Shown one piece after another: positions 35,192 through 42,700 of a DNA stretch of 64,000 nucleotides. The stretch's first letter is position 1; every line of letters starts with the position of its first letter. The DNA lies in NCBI RefSeq assembly GCF_024172185.1, contig NZ_JAMZEC010000001.1:682001-746000 (forward strand). The letters are read 5' to 3'. The stretch comes from Nonomuraea roseoviolacea subsp. carminata. GTDB lineage: Bacteria; Actinomycetota; Actinomycetes; Streptosporangiales; Streptosporangiaceae. Under the pieces are notes generated by a model. It saw only the letters and a list, made by a program, of their open reading frames with translations. It was not told the DNA's origin and searched no databases. Both the position numbers and the translations under genes were made by a program.

Positions 35192-35881
35192 ATGACCGCC
35201 CCGGCCACCACCACCCGCACCAACGAGATCACCATCGGCATGACCGGCCGCGAGCTGCGCCAGTTCCTCGGCGCCGTCCTGCCGCACGCCAGCACCGATG
35301 ACAGCCTGCCGGTGCTGACCATGGTGACCTTCGAGGCCACCGGTGACATGCTGCACGCGCTGGCCACCGACCGTTACACCCTGGCCATCGCCCGCCACCC
35401 GCTCCCCGACCCGGCCCCTGACAAGGTCACCCTCACTGTGCCGGCCGCCGCGCTTGGTGCGGTGCTGCGCCAGATCAAGGTGCGCGCCGACGTGCGGCTC
35501 ACGCTCACCAGCGACGGCCTGACGCTCGACCAACTCAGCGACCCGCGCCTGACCTATCGGCTGCACGCCACCGGCGAGGCGCCGCTCCTGGCCGACTGGC
35601 GGAACTGGATCGCCAACCGGCTCACCGCGAAGCCGGAACCTGTGGTGACCTCCGCCCGAGGCGTCGCCCTGAACCCGGACTACCTGGCCCGCTTCCGCGC
35701 CGCTTCCCGCGACCACCTGCCCCTGGAGATCCGCCCCGCCGGACGCTGCATGGTCATCACCTGCGGCACCCACTTCCTCGGCCTGCTCACGCCCATGGAC
35801 CTCACCAAGATGAGCGAGTACAGCACCGACCCGCTCACCGGCTGGCTCTCCACGCCCCCTGCAGACACGAACGCGGCGTGA
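35192..35881 (+). CDS. DNA polymerase sliding-clamp (beta subunit) like protein
   Basis: A 229-residue protein (ATG 35192, GAAAGGACGACC upstream). LRQFLGAVLPHASTDDSLPV and LTMVTFEATGDMLHALATDR followed by YTLAIAR match the first domain of bacterial DnaN clamps (LLxAVxxHAS, then ATDxYRLA). The full clamp has three such domains in about 375 residues, so this version is short, with about two domains. It sits in the replication module and may be an element-specific clamp or a decoy that recruits host polymerase to the element. Confidence 0.65.
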   Translation: MTAPATTTRTNEITIGMTGRELRQFLGAVLPHASTDDSLPVLTMVTFEATGDMLHALATDRYTLAIARHPLPDPAPDKVTLTVPAAALGAVLRQIKVRADVRLTLTSDGLTLDQLSDPRLTYRLHATGEAPLLADWRNWIANRLTAKPEPVVTSARGVALNPDYLARFRAASRDHLPLEIRPAGRCMVITCGTHFLGLLTPMDLTKMSEYSTDPLTGWLSTPPADTNAA

Positions 35882-36201
35882 CGACCGCCATGACCATCAC
35901 AACCACCCCGCCGGCCTTGCATACCGACCTGCTCAACGGCGCCAGCTTCACCTGCCAGTGCAAGGCCGGCAGCCCCACCGCCTGCGGCAAACCGCACAAG
36001 CCCACCGGCGGGGCGTGCATCGTCCCGCACAGCCCCGCCGCGCCGCTGCACGTCGTCGCGCGCCAGGACGTCCCGTGCGAGCTGGCGGCGGCACTGCCTG
36101 CGCGGGCGCTGATGCTCCTGTGCGACGACTGCCACGCCGCCCTGCTCGCCCACCGACGCAAGACCCGCACCACCGCGCCCGCACCTGACGCCCTGTTCTG
36201 A
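35878..36201 (+). CDS. Cysteine-rich hypothetical protein
   Basis: A 107-residue protein (GTG 35878 or ATG 35890). FTCQCKAGSPTACGKPHKP and LMLLCDDCHAALLAHRRK hold cysteine pairs, and the second looks like a zinc-finger half (CDDCH). Function unknown; it overlaps the clamp-like gene by four bases. Confidence 0.55.
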   Translation: MTTAMTITTTPPALHTDLLNGASFTCQCKAGSPTACGKPHKPTGGACIVPHSPAAPLHVVARQDVPCELAAALPARALMLLCDDCHAALLAHRRKTRTTAPAPDALF

Positions 36202-36212
36202 AAGGACCGTCG

Positions 36213-37106
36213 ATGAGCACCCAGCAGCTCCGCTACGCCCTGGCCGCCGCCGCCCGGGGTTGGCATGTCTTCCCGCTCACGCCCGGCGACAAGACGCCGC
36301 TGGAGGGCATGAGCTGGAAGCGGCAGGCCACCACCGACCCGCAGGTGATCCGCCGGATCTGGGGACGCCGACCGTACAACGTCGGCATCGCCTGTGGGCC
36401 GTCCCGGCTGCTGGTGGTGGACCTGGACGTGCCCAAGCCCGGCGAGCACCCGCCCGCGCCCTGGGACCTGCCCGGGGTCCGGGACGGGGCCGACGTCTTC
36501 GCCCTGGTCTGCGGGCGGGCCGGCGAGCCGGTGCCGCTGGAGACCTTCCAGGTCCGCACCCGGCGCGGCGGCCTGCACCTGTACTTCACCGCCCCGCACG
36601 GCCTGGCCCTGGGCAACACCTCCGGCGACAAGGGCAACGGACTAGGCTGGAAGATAGACACCCGCGGCGACGGCGGCTACGTCGTCGGACCAGGCAGCGT
36701 CGTGGAACTGCCCGACGGCGCCGGCACCTACCAGCCGCTCCACACCGCCGACCCGGCGCCGCTCCCGGCCTGGCTGGCCGAGCGGCTGTGCCCCGCACCA
36801 CCGCCCCGGCGGTCGGTCGTGGTGCCGTTGCGGACCGGTCGCAGCGGCGCGTACCTGGACGCAGCCATCGGCGCGTGCCTGGAGCGGATCGCCGCCACCG
36901 GGGAGGGCCACCGCAACGTCACCCTGTGGGGCGCGTCCGTGGCGCTCGGCCAGCTGGTGGCCGGCGGCGCGCTGGACGACGCCACCACCGAAGCCCTGCT
37001 TCTGGAGGCTGCCGTCCAGGTCGGCTACCCGGCCGGTCCGGCGCGTAAGACGATCCGGTCGGGGTTCCGCCGCGGCGCCATGCGGCCCCGGAGGGTGCCC
37101 GCATGA
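36213..37106 (+). CDS. Bifunctional primase-polymerase (Prim-Pol)
   Basis: A 297-residue protein (ATG 36213, GAAAGGA upstream). The Prim-Pol signatures are present: the start YALAAAARGWHVFPLTPGDK, LLVVDLDVPKPGEHP with the metal-binding Asp pair (near residues 70 and 72), RGGLHLYFTAP with the catalytic His (near 122), and KIDTRGDGGYVVGPGSVVE. It starts DNA chains at the AICE origin without a separate primer. The start of the next gene overlaps its stop, giving the Prim-Pol plus helicase pair seen in RepPP-type AICEs. Confidence 0.92.
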   Translation: MSTQQLRYALAAAARGWHVFPLTPGDKTPLEGMSWKRQATTDPQVIRRIWGRRPYNVGIACGPSRLLVVDLDVPKPGEHPPAPWDLPGVRDGADVFALVCGRAGEPVPLETFQVRTRRGGLHLYFTAPHGLALGNTSGDKGNGLGWKIDTRGDGGYVVGPGSVVELPDGAGTYQPLHTADPAPLPAWLAERLCPAPPPRRSVVVPLRTGRSGAYLDAAIGACLERIAATGEGHRNVTLWGASVALGQLVAGGALDDATTEALLLEAAVQVGYPAGPARKTIRSGFRRGAMRPRRVPA

Positions 37107-38668
37107 CCCGCACCACCGACGTCCAGGTCGGCTCCGGACCGGAGACCATCCGGGTCCTGAAGGCGGCGCTGGCCGAGCGGCTGCTGCCGGAGACCTACGT
37201 CTCCGGCGGCGCCCTGGTCCACATGGAGACCGTCTCCGGCGGCCAGGCCAGCCCCGCGGCCGACGAAGACTCCCCGCTCCCGGTCACCGCCAGCACCATC
37301 ACCCCGGCCACGCTCGCGGGACTGCTGGCCGAGCATGCCTACGTCTACCGGCTGCGCTCCCGTAAGGACGGCGCCGGCCGCGAGGAGATGTACGAAGAGG
37401 AGATCACCCCACCCCGCGAGATCCTGTCCGCCGTACTGGCCGGCAAGACCTGGCCCGGCGTCCCGGTCCTGCGCGGCGTCATCGGCGCCCCCGTACTGCG
37501 CCGCGACGGCACCCTTCTACAGGCACCCGGCTACGATCCGGCGACCGGCCTCTATCTCGCGGCCAAGGTCAGCCTGCCGCCGGTCCCCGACCAACCAACC
37601 TCTGAGCAGGTCCACGCCGCCCGGGACTTCCTGCTCAACTGGTTCCTGCGCGACTTCCCGTGGGCCAGCCCGGCCGACCGCGCCAACTACATCGCGCTGC
37701 TGGCCACGCCGATCCTGCGGCACTTCACCCGCTCGCTGACGCCGTTCGCGCTCATCGACGCCACCATGCCCGCCTCCGGCAAGAGCATCCTGACCGGCGG
37801 CCCCGGCATGCTCTACGGCCAGCGCGTCATGCCCTGGCCCTACACCGAAGAAGAACTCCGCAAGAGCATCACCGCCGTCCTGGCCGAACAAGTCGGCGTC
37901 GTCGTCTGGGACAACCTCGCCGAAGGCACCGTCATCGACTCCGCCACCCTCGCCCTGCTCGTCACCGCCGGCGTCTGGTCCGACCGCCAGCTCGGCGCCT
38001 CCCGCAACATCGCCACCGTCAACGACCGGCTCTGGATGGCCACCGGCAACAACCTCCAGGTCGGCGGCGACATGGCATCGCGCACCGTCCGCGTCCACCT
38101 CGATCCGAACATGCCCCGCCCCGAGCAGCGCGACCAAACACGCTTCGGCATCCCGCACCTCGACCAGTGGATCACCGTCCCGGCCAACCAGCACACCGTG
38201 CTCTGGCACCTGCTGGTTCTCGTTCTGGACTGGACCGGCCACGGCGCTCCCAGAGCCGCCACCGTGGCGATGCGCCAGTTCACGCCCTGGGCGCAAGCCC
38301 TCGGCGGTTTCCTCGCCCACCACGGCATCGACGGGTTCCTGGCCAACGCCGCCGACGTGCGCGGCATCGATGAGGACGAAACGCGCTGGCGTGCCTTCCT
38401 CGCCTGCTGGCACACCCTGCACGCCAGTAAGCCGATGACCGCCGCTGAGCTGCGTCGCTCAGCCGAGCCCGACCGGATCGGCGATAGCGAGCACGACATC
38501 TGGGACGGCCAGTTCATCACCACCCACACCGGCCGCCTGCCCAACGCCCTTGCCCTCGGCCGACTCCTCACCGGGCAGGTCGGCCGCTGGCGCGGCGACT
38601 ACGTCATGCGCTCATCCAAAAACGAGCGGGGCGACCGCAACGTGTTCTGGGTCGAGTGCCATGCCTGA
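37103..38668 (+). CDS. Replication ATPase/helicase-like protein
   Basis: A 521-residue protein (ATG 37103). A Walker A-like loop DATMPASGKSILTGGPGMLY (Lys near residue 227), a Walker B-like VGVVVWDNLAEG, and WMATGNNLQVGGDMASRTVR resembling sensor 1 and the arginine finger of AAA+/superfamily 3 replication helicases are visible. The N-terminal 170 residues and the C-terminal winged-helix-like end are unfamiliar. It overlaps the Prim-Pol gene by four bases and directly precedes the iteron-like region, so it is probably the helicase or origin-binding subunit. Confidence 0.75.
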   Translation: MTRTTDVQVGSGPETIRVLKAALAERLLPETYVSGGALVHMETVSGGQASPAADEDSPLPVTASTITPATLAGLLAEHAYVYRLRSRKDGAGREEMYEEEITPPREILSAVLAGKTWPGVPVLRGVIGAPVLRRDGTLLQAPGYDPATGLYLAAKVSLPPVPDQPTSEQVHAARDFLLNWFLRDFPWASPADRANYIALLATPILRHFTRSLTPFALIDATMPASGKSILTGGPGMLYGQRVMPWPYTEEELRKSITAVLAEQVGVVVWDNLAEGTVIDSATLALLVTAGVWSDRQLGASRNIATVNDRLWMATGNNLQVGGDMASRTVRVHLDPNMPRPEQRDQTRFGIPHLDQWITVPANQHTVLWHLLVLVLDWTGHGAPRAATVAMRQFTPWAQALGGFLAHHGIDGFLANAADVRGIDEDETRWRAFLACWHTLHASKPMTAAELRRSAEPDRIGDSEHDIWDGQFITTHTGRLPNALALGRLLTGQVGRWRGDYVMRSSKNERGDRNVFWVECHA

Positions 38669-38683
38669 CCGGACCCGAGAACC

Positions 38684-38914
38684 GCTGAAACATCTCCGCA
38701 TCTCCGCATCTCCGCAAACCGGCCCTCCACCAGCGCAAACAGTTGCGGAGATGAAACACCCCTCCGGACGTCCATCTCCGCATCTCCGCACGATCTTGCG
38801 GAAATGCAGGCCGGTTGCGGAGATGGAGTCACTCCAGAATTTTCTATCTCCGCAAGCGTTTCCGCAGGTCAAGCAAGATCGTGCGGAGATGCGGAGATGC
38901 GGAGATGTTTCAGC
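38684..38914. repeat. Iteron-like region in a 33-bp perfect inverted repeat: candidate AICE origin
   Basis: The arms at 38684-38716 and 38882-38914 are exact reverse complements over 33 bp and are themselves made of three tandem ATCTCCGC words. Between them further copies of ATCTCCGC or its complement GCGGAGAT occur near 38743, 38773, 38782, 38817 and 38845. A second nested 19-bp inverted repeat is at 38781-38799 and 38873-38891. The loop is AT-richer around 38836-38850 (CCAGAATTTTCTATC). The position after the Prim-Pol/helicase genes fits an origin. Confidence 0.75.
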
Positions 38915-39047
38915 CCCCCGCACTAGAGAGCCGCACCGGCGATCTCACCTCCGCCCCGCCGGCCCTCCAGGAGATCGGGAAAAGCGCCGGACCGGAAAGC
39001 CCGTCACCTCATCAACCGACCGCTGGACACGCAAGGAGACCGCACGC

Positions 39048-39278
39048 ATGGCCACCGCCGTTCCCCGGCTTCGTCCGGTGCCCGCCCCAGAATCGCCCAC
39101 CTTCCTCACCCCCGAGCAACTCGCCGACCTGTTCACCGTCCCCCTGGAGACCGTCTACCAGTGGAGGCGCAAGCGCACCGGCCCTCCCGGCTTCCGAGTC
39201 GGCCGCCACCTCCGCTACGACCTGGCCGCGGTGCTCGCCTGGGTCGCCCAGCAGACCGAGAACACCGGAGCCGCCTGA
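39048..39278 (+). CDS. Excisionase (helix-turn-helix, MerR/Xis-like)
   Basis: A 76-residue protein (ATG 39048, AAGGAG upstream). FLTPEQLADLFTVPLETVYQ and WRRKRTGPPGFRVGRHLRYD form the winged helix of AlpA/Xis-type directionality factors. Its stop overlaps the integrase start (TGATG), the standard AICE arrangement. It would bend attachment-site DNA so the integrase favours excision. Confidence 0.88.
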   Translation: MATAVPRLRPVPAPESPTFLTPEQLADLFTVPLETVYQWRRKRTGPPGFRVGRHLRYDLAAVLAWVAQQTENTGAA

Positions 39279-40543
39279 TGGCAGGACACGTCCAAGACCG
39301 CTGGTACAAGACCGAGCCGGGAGCCGACGGCAAGCCCAAGCGCGTCCGCACCGACCGGTACGGCAAGGGCATGCGATACCGCGCCCGCTACGTCGGCCCG
39401 GACGGCACCGAGAAGAGCCGTTCCTTCCCCGACCGCCAGAAGCGCAGGGCTGAGGAATGGCTGGCCAGCATCGAGGCCGACATGTCCCGAGGCCAGTACA
39501 TCGACCCTCGCGCCGCCCGCACGACCTTCGGGCAGTACGCGGAACGATGGCTGGCCTCCCAGACCACCGATCTGAGCACCCGGGTGTCCGTGGCGACGCA
39601 GCTTCGCCGCCACGCCATCCCCTACCTCGGCTCGCGTCCCCTCGACTCCTTCCAGCCCGGCCACATCCGCCAATGGCTCAGCGAGCTGGAGAACGTCCTA
39701 CCGGCGTCGTCCTACCGCCGCGTCATCTTCGGCAGCGTGTCGGCCGTGTTCACCGCGGCTGTGGACGACGGCCTGTTGACCAAGAACCCGTGCGTCGCGC
39801 GGTCGGTGCGGGCGCCGGCCCCCGCCCGCGGCCGCGTGCAGCCATGGACGGCCGAGCGGGTCTTCGCGGTACGGGCAGGACTCCCCGAGCGCTTCCAAGC
39901 CATGACCGACATCGGCGGCGGCTGCGGACTTCGACAAGGGGAGATCTTCGGACTCCCGCTCGATGAGGTTGACTTCGCGGCCGGCTGGCTCCACGTCGCC
40001 TATCAGGTCAAGGTCGTCAACGGGCACATGGTCTTCGCCCCTCCCAAGCGCGAGAAGGAACGCGACGTACCTCTTCCCGACCGCGTGGCCGACGTCGTCA
40101 AGGCGCACATGAAGCTCCACCCGCCCAGCAAGGTCACACTCCCCTGGCGCACGCCCGGCGGCCCGCCGCTCACCAAGCTGCTGCTCTTCACCCGGAAGGA
40201 CGGCGGCCCGGTCAGGCGGACCGACTTCAACGTGTACGTCTGGAAGCCCGCGCTCGTGGCGGCCGGCGTCATCCCAGAGCCTGAGAGCGGCCGGCGCCAC
40301 CAGGCCGCCCGCGAGCACGGCATGCACGCCCTGCGGCACTTTTACGCCTCGGTCCTCCTGGACGCCGGCGAGAGCATCAAGGCGCTCAGCCAATACCTCG
40401 GCCACAGCGATCCGGGCTTCACCCTCAGGGTCTACACGCACCTGATGCCGAGCAGCGAGGGGCGGACCCGCCGCGCCGTGGACAAGGTCTACGAGGCCGC
40501 CGAATCACAGTCCGACGGCCCACAGACGGCCCAGAGCCAGTAA
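39278..40543 (+). CDS. int: Tyrosine site-specific integrase
   Basis: A 421-residue protein (ATG 39278). It has an N-terminal arm-binding region (RYRARYVGPDGTEKSRSFPD), a core-binding SAM-like domain (TFGQYAERWLASQT to NPCVARSVRAP), and the catalytic domain with GGGCGLRQGEIFGL (Arg219), HGMHALRHFYASVLL (His350, Arg353), YLGHSDPGFTLRVYTHLM (His and nucleophile Tyr386). All residues are present. It lies 76 bases from the restored glnA2 3' end, as expected for an integrase beside its attachment site. The last codons (DGPQTAQSQ) recur near the left end. Confidence 0.95.
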   Translation: MAGHVQDRWYKTEPGADGKPKRVRTDRYGKGMRYRARYVGPDGTEKSRSFPDRQKRRAEEWLASIEADMSRGQYIDPRAARTTFGQYAERWLASQTTDLSTRVSVATQLRRHAIPYLGSRPLDSFQPGHIRQWLSELENVLPASSYRRVIFGSVSAVFTAAVDDGLLTKNPCVARSVRAPAPARGRVQPWTAERVFAVRAGLPERFQAMTDIGGGCGLRQGEIFGLPLDEVDFAAGWLHVAYQVKVVNGHMVFAPPKREKERDVPLPDRVADVVKAHMKLHPPSKVTLPWRTPGGPPLTKLLLFTRKDGGPVRRTDFNVYVWKPALVAAGVIPEPESGRRHQAAREHGMHALRHFYASVLLDAGESIKALSQYLGHSDPGFTLRVYTHLMPSSEGRTRRAVDKVYEAAESQSDGPQTAQSQ

Positions 40544-40549
40544 GACAGC

Positions 40550-40582
40550 GTGGGGCCGACGGCACTACGCGGTCGACCCCAC
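40550..40582. terminator. Hairpin between integrase and glnA2
   Basis: GTGGGGCCGAC (40550-40560) pairs with GTCGACCCCAC (40572-40582) with one mismatch, forming an 11-bp stem between convergent genes. It would stop transcription from both sides. Confidence 0.6.
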
Positions 40583-40618
40583 AACCGCGATCGGAGAGAA
40601 ACCGCTCCTGACCAGGGC

Positions 40619-41980
40619 TTACAGCACCGGGAGGTACCGGTCGAGCTCGAACTCCGTCACCTGGCGGCGGAAGTCGCGCCACTCAGCCCGCTTGTTGCGC
40701 AGGAAGAAGTCGAAGACGTGCTCGCCCAGCGTCTCGGCCACCAGCTCGCTCTGCTCCATGACGGCGATGGCCTCGTCGAGGGACTGCGGCAGCGGCCGGA
40801 TGCCGAGGGCGCGGCGCTCGGCGCTGGTGAGGGTCCAGACGTTGTCCTCGGCGGCCGGCGGCAGCTCGTACCCCTGCTCGATGCCCTTGAGCCCGGCGGC
40901 GAGGACGAGGGCGAAGGCGAGGTACGGGTTGCAGGCGGAGTCGAGGGAACGGAACTCGATGCGGGTCGAGCCGCCCTTGTGCGGCTTGTACATGGGCACT
41001 CGGACCAGGGCCGAGCGGTTGTTGTGGCCCCAGCAGATGTAGGACGGGGCCTCGCCGCCCTGGCCGGCGATGGCCTCGGCGCCGCCCCAGAGCCGCTTGT
41101 ACGAGTTGACCCACTGGTTGGTGATGGCGGTGATCTCGGCGGCGTGCTTGAGCAGGCCGGCGATGAACGAGCGGCCGACCTTGGACAGCTGGTAGTCGGC
41201 GCCGGCCTCGTAGAAGGCGTTGCGGTCGCCCTCGAACAGCGACATGTGGGTGTGCATGCCGGAGCCGGGGTGCTCGGTGAACGGCTTCGGCATGAACGAC
41301 GCCCAGATGCCCTGCTCCAGCGCCACCTCCTTCATGACCAGGCGGAAGGTCATGATGTTGTCGGCCGTGGTGAGGGCGTCGGCGTAGCGCAGGTCGATCT
41401 CCTGCTGGCCGGGGGCGCCCTCGTGGTGGCTGAACTCGACCGAGATGCCCATCGACTCCAGCATCATGATCGCCTGGCGGCGGAAGTCGTGGCCGGAGCT
41501 GTGGGGGGTGTGGTCGAAGTAGCCGCCGGAGTCGATCGGCTCGGGCCGCCGGCCGGGCTCGGGGCGGTTCTTGAGCAGGAAGAACTCGATCTCGGGGTGG
41601 GTGTAGAAGGTGAACCCCATGTCGGCGCACTTGGCGAGCGTGCGCTTGAGCACCCAGCGCGGGTCGGCGTGCGAGGGCGAGCCGTCGGGCATGAGGATGT
41701 CGCAGAAGATGCGGCCGGCGCCCGGTGTCTCGCTGCGCCACGGCAGGATCTGGAACGTCGCCGGGTCGGGCTTGGCGAGCATGTCGGCCTCGTACACGCG
41801 GGCGAAGCCCTCGATGGCCGAGCCGTCGAAGCCGATGCCCTCGGCGAAGGCGCCCTCCAGCTCGGCCGGCGCGATGGCCACGGACTTGAGGAAACCGAGG
41901 ACGTCCGTGAACCAGAGCCGGATGAACCGGATGTCGCGTTCCTCGAGCGTGCGGAGCACGAACTCCTGCTGGCGGTCCAA
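40619..41980 (-). CDS. glnA2: Type I glutamine synthetase-like protein GlnA2
   Basis: A 453-residue protein starting at TTG 41980 (LDRQQEFVLRTLEERDIRF), with GAGGGGA seven to eight bases upstream. It has the GS signatures FDGSAIEGFARV, HPEIEFFLL, SGMHTHMSLFEG (GMHxH), KPHKGGSTRIEFRSLDSACN and NPYLAFALVLAAG. This is the actinobacterial GlnA2 group. The Streptomyces coelicolor member has been reported as a gamma-glutamylpolyamine synthetase rather than a main ammonia-assimilating enzyme. The adenylylation region is GYELPP rather than NLYDLP, so control by GlnE is uncertain. The last codons are supplied by the AICE. Confidence 0.93.
   Translation of the reverse strand: MDRQQEFVLRTLEERDIRFIRLWFTDVLGFLKSVAIAPAELEGAFAEGIGFDGSAIEGFARVYEADMLAKPDPATFQILPWRSETPGAGRIFCDILMPDGSPSHADPRWVLKRTLAKCADMGFTFYTHPEIEFFLLKNRPEPGRRPEPIDSGGYFDHTPHSSGHDFRRQAIMMLESMGISVEFSHHEGAPGQQEIDLRYADALTTADNIMTFRLVMKEVALEQGIWASFMPKPFTEHPGSGMHTHMSLFEGDRNAFYEAGADYQLSKVGRSFIAGLLKHAAEITAITNQWVNSYKRLWGGAEAIAGQGGEAPSYICWGHNNRSALVRVPMYKPHKGGSTRIEFRSLDSACNPYLAFALVLAAGLKGIEQGYELPPAAEDNVWTLTSAERRALGIRPLPQSLDEAIAVMEQSELVAETLGEHVFDFFLRNKRAEWRDFRRQVTEFELDRYLPVL
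40620..40706 (-). other. attR: element-supplied 3' end of glnA2 with 21-bp core
   Basis: The last 28 codons and stop of the functional glnA2. The 21 bp at 40686-40706 are identical to attL. To the left of the core the DNA comes from the element, and it codes for the same amino acids with six third-base differences and TAA instead of TGA. Confidence 0.92.
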
Positions 41981-42127
41981 GGCATCCCCTCAAGAACAGT
42001 TGTCGTGTCCCTACCAGCATGCCGTGTCCGTGTTTCGCACACGTTACGGGGGGTCGTGGGGGCGCAGCTCGCCGACAAGCGGGTGCGAGCCTCGCTGACA
42101 AACCGCCCGCCCCCACCTACTGTGATC

Positions 42128-42700
42128 ATGCAGTCGGTCTCGGGGGAGGCATGGGTGGCCATCGACCTGCTCAATCACAAGCTGGATCGGGCGTTCGACC
42201 ACATCGACGCGGGCGGCGGCGGCTCGGTCGCGCGCGGGGATCTGCTGGGGCTGGGGGCGCGCGTTCTGGTGGGTTTCGGCGAGTCGCCGACGTCGGTCAC
42301 CGGCAGCGGGCTCGTCGACGGCTTCGACGCGATCTGGGCGGCCCTGGCCGACGCGCTCGGCCGCGACCGCGACGCGCGGCTGTCGAGGGAGGACTTCCGC
42401 GACGGCATGCGGGCGGCGTTCGTGTCGGGTGACCGGTACGAGCCGGTGTTCCGGCCGGTGACGGTGACCGTGGCGGGGCTGTGCGACCCGGACGGCGACG
42501 GGCTGATCGGGCCGCGGGAGTTCCGGACGATGCTCAGCGCGTTCGGCACCGCGTACGACGACGTGGACGCGGCCTTCGACCGCCTCGACCGGGCGGGACG
42601 CGGCAGGCTGACGGTGGACGGGCTGGTCGTGGCGGCCCGGCAGTACTACACGGGCGAGGACCCGAACGCGGCGGGCAACTGGCTCTTCGGGCCCTTGTGA
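42128..42700 (+). CDS. EF-hand calcium-binding protein
   Basis: A 190-residue protein (ATG 42128). At least two EF-hand loops are clear: DPDGDGLIGPREF (D-x-D-G-D-G-x-I-x-x-x-E type) and the degenerate DRAGRGRLTVDG. Earlier DAGGGGSVARGD and DRDARLSREDF look like two further, partly degraded hands, giving the four-hand layout of actinobacterial calerythrin-like proteins. The next gene, a terpene synthase, begins inside its stop codon. Confidence 0.88.
   Translation: MQSVSGEAWVAIDLLNHKLDRAFDHIDAGGGGSVARGDLLGLGARVLVGFGESPTSVTGSGLVDGFDAIWAALADALGRDRDARLSREDFRDGMRAAFVSGDRYEPVFRPVTVTVAGLCDPDGDGLIGPREFRTMLSAFGTAYDDVDAAFDRLDRAGRGRLTVDGLVVAARQYYTGEDPNAAGNWLFGPL

Larger units (their letters stand above)
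19938..40706 (+). mobile_element. Actinomycete integrative and conjugative element (AICE) integrated in glnA2
   Basis: About 20.75 kb between 21-bp direct repeats (19938-19958 and 40686-40706). It contains the expected modules in order: regulators and cargo, a transfer operon with an FtsK/TraB translocase, a primase-polymerase and helicase replication module, excisionase, and a tyrosine integrase next to attR. The attachment site is the 3' end of glnA2, and the element restores the coding sequence. Cargo in the left part has lower GC than the rest. Confidence 0.92.

Noticed and set aside
38550..39047. Open frames across the iteron-like region (both strands)
   Set aside because: They are made by the repeats, extend a real excisionase frame without a start signal, or overlap the helicase gene; the AAGGAG-preceded ATG at 39048 is the true start.
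19938..40706. A tRNA gene as the AICE attachment site
   Set aside because: No tRNA-like cloverleaf is present at either end; the repeated sequence is clearly coding DNA of glnA2.
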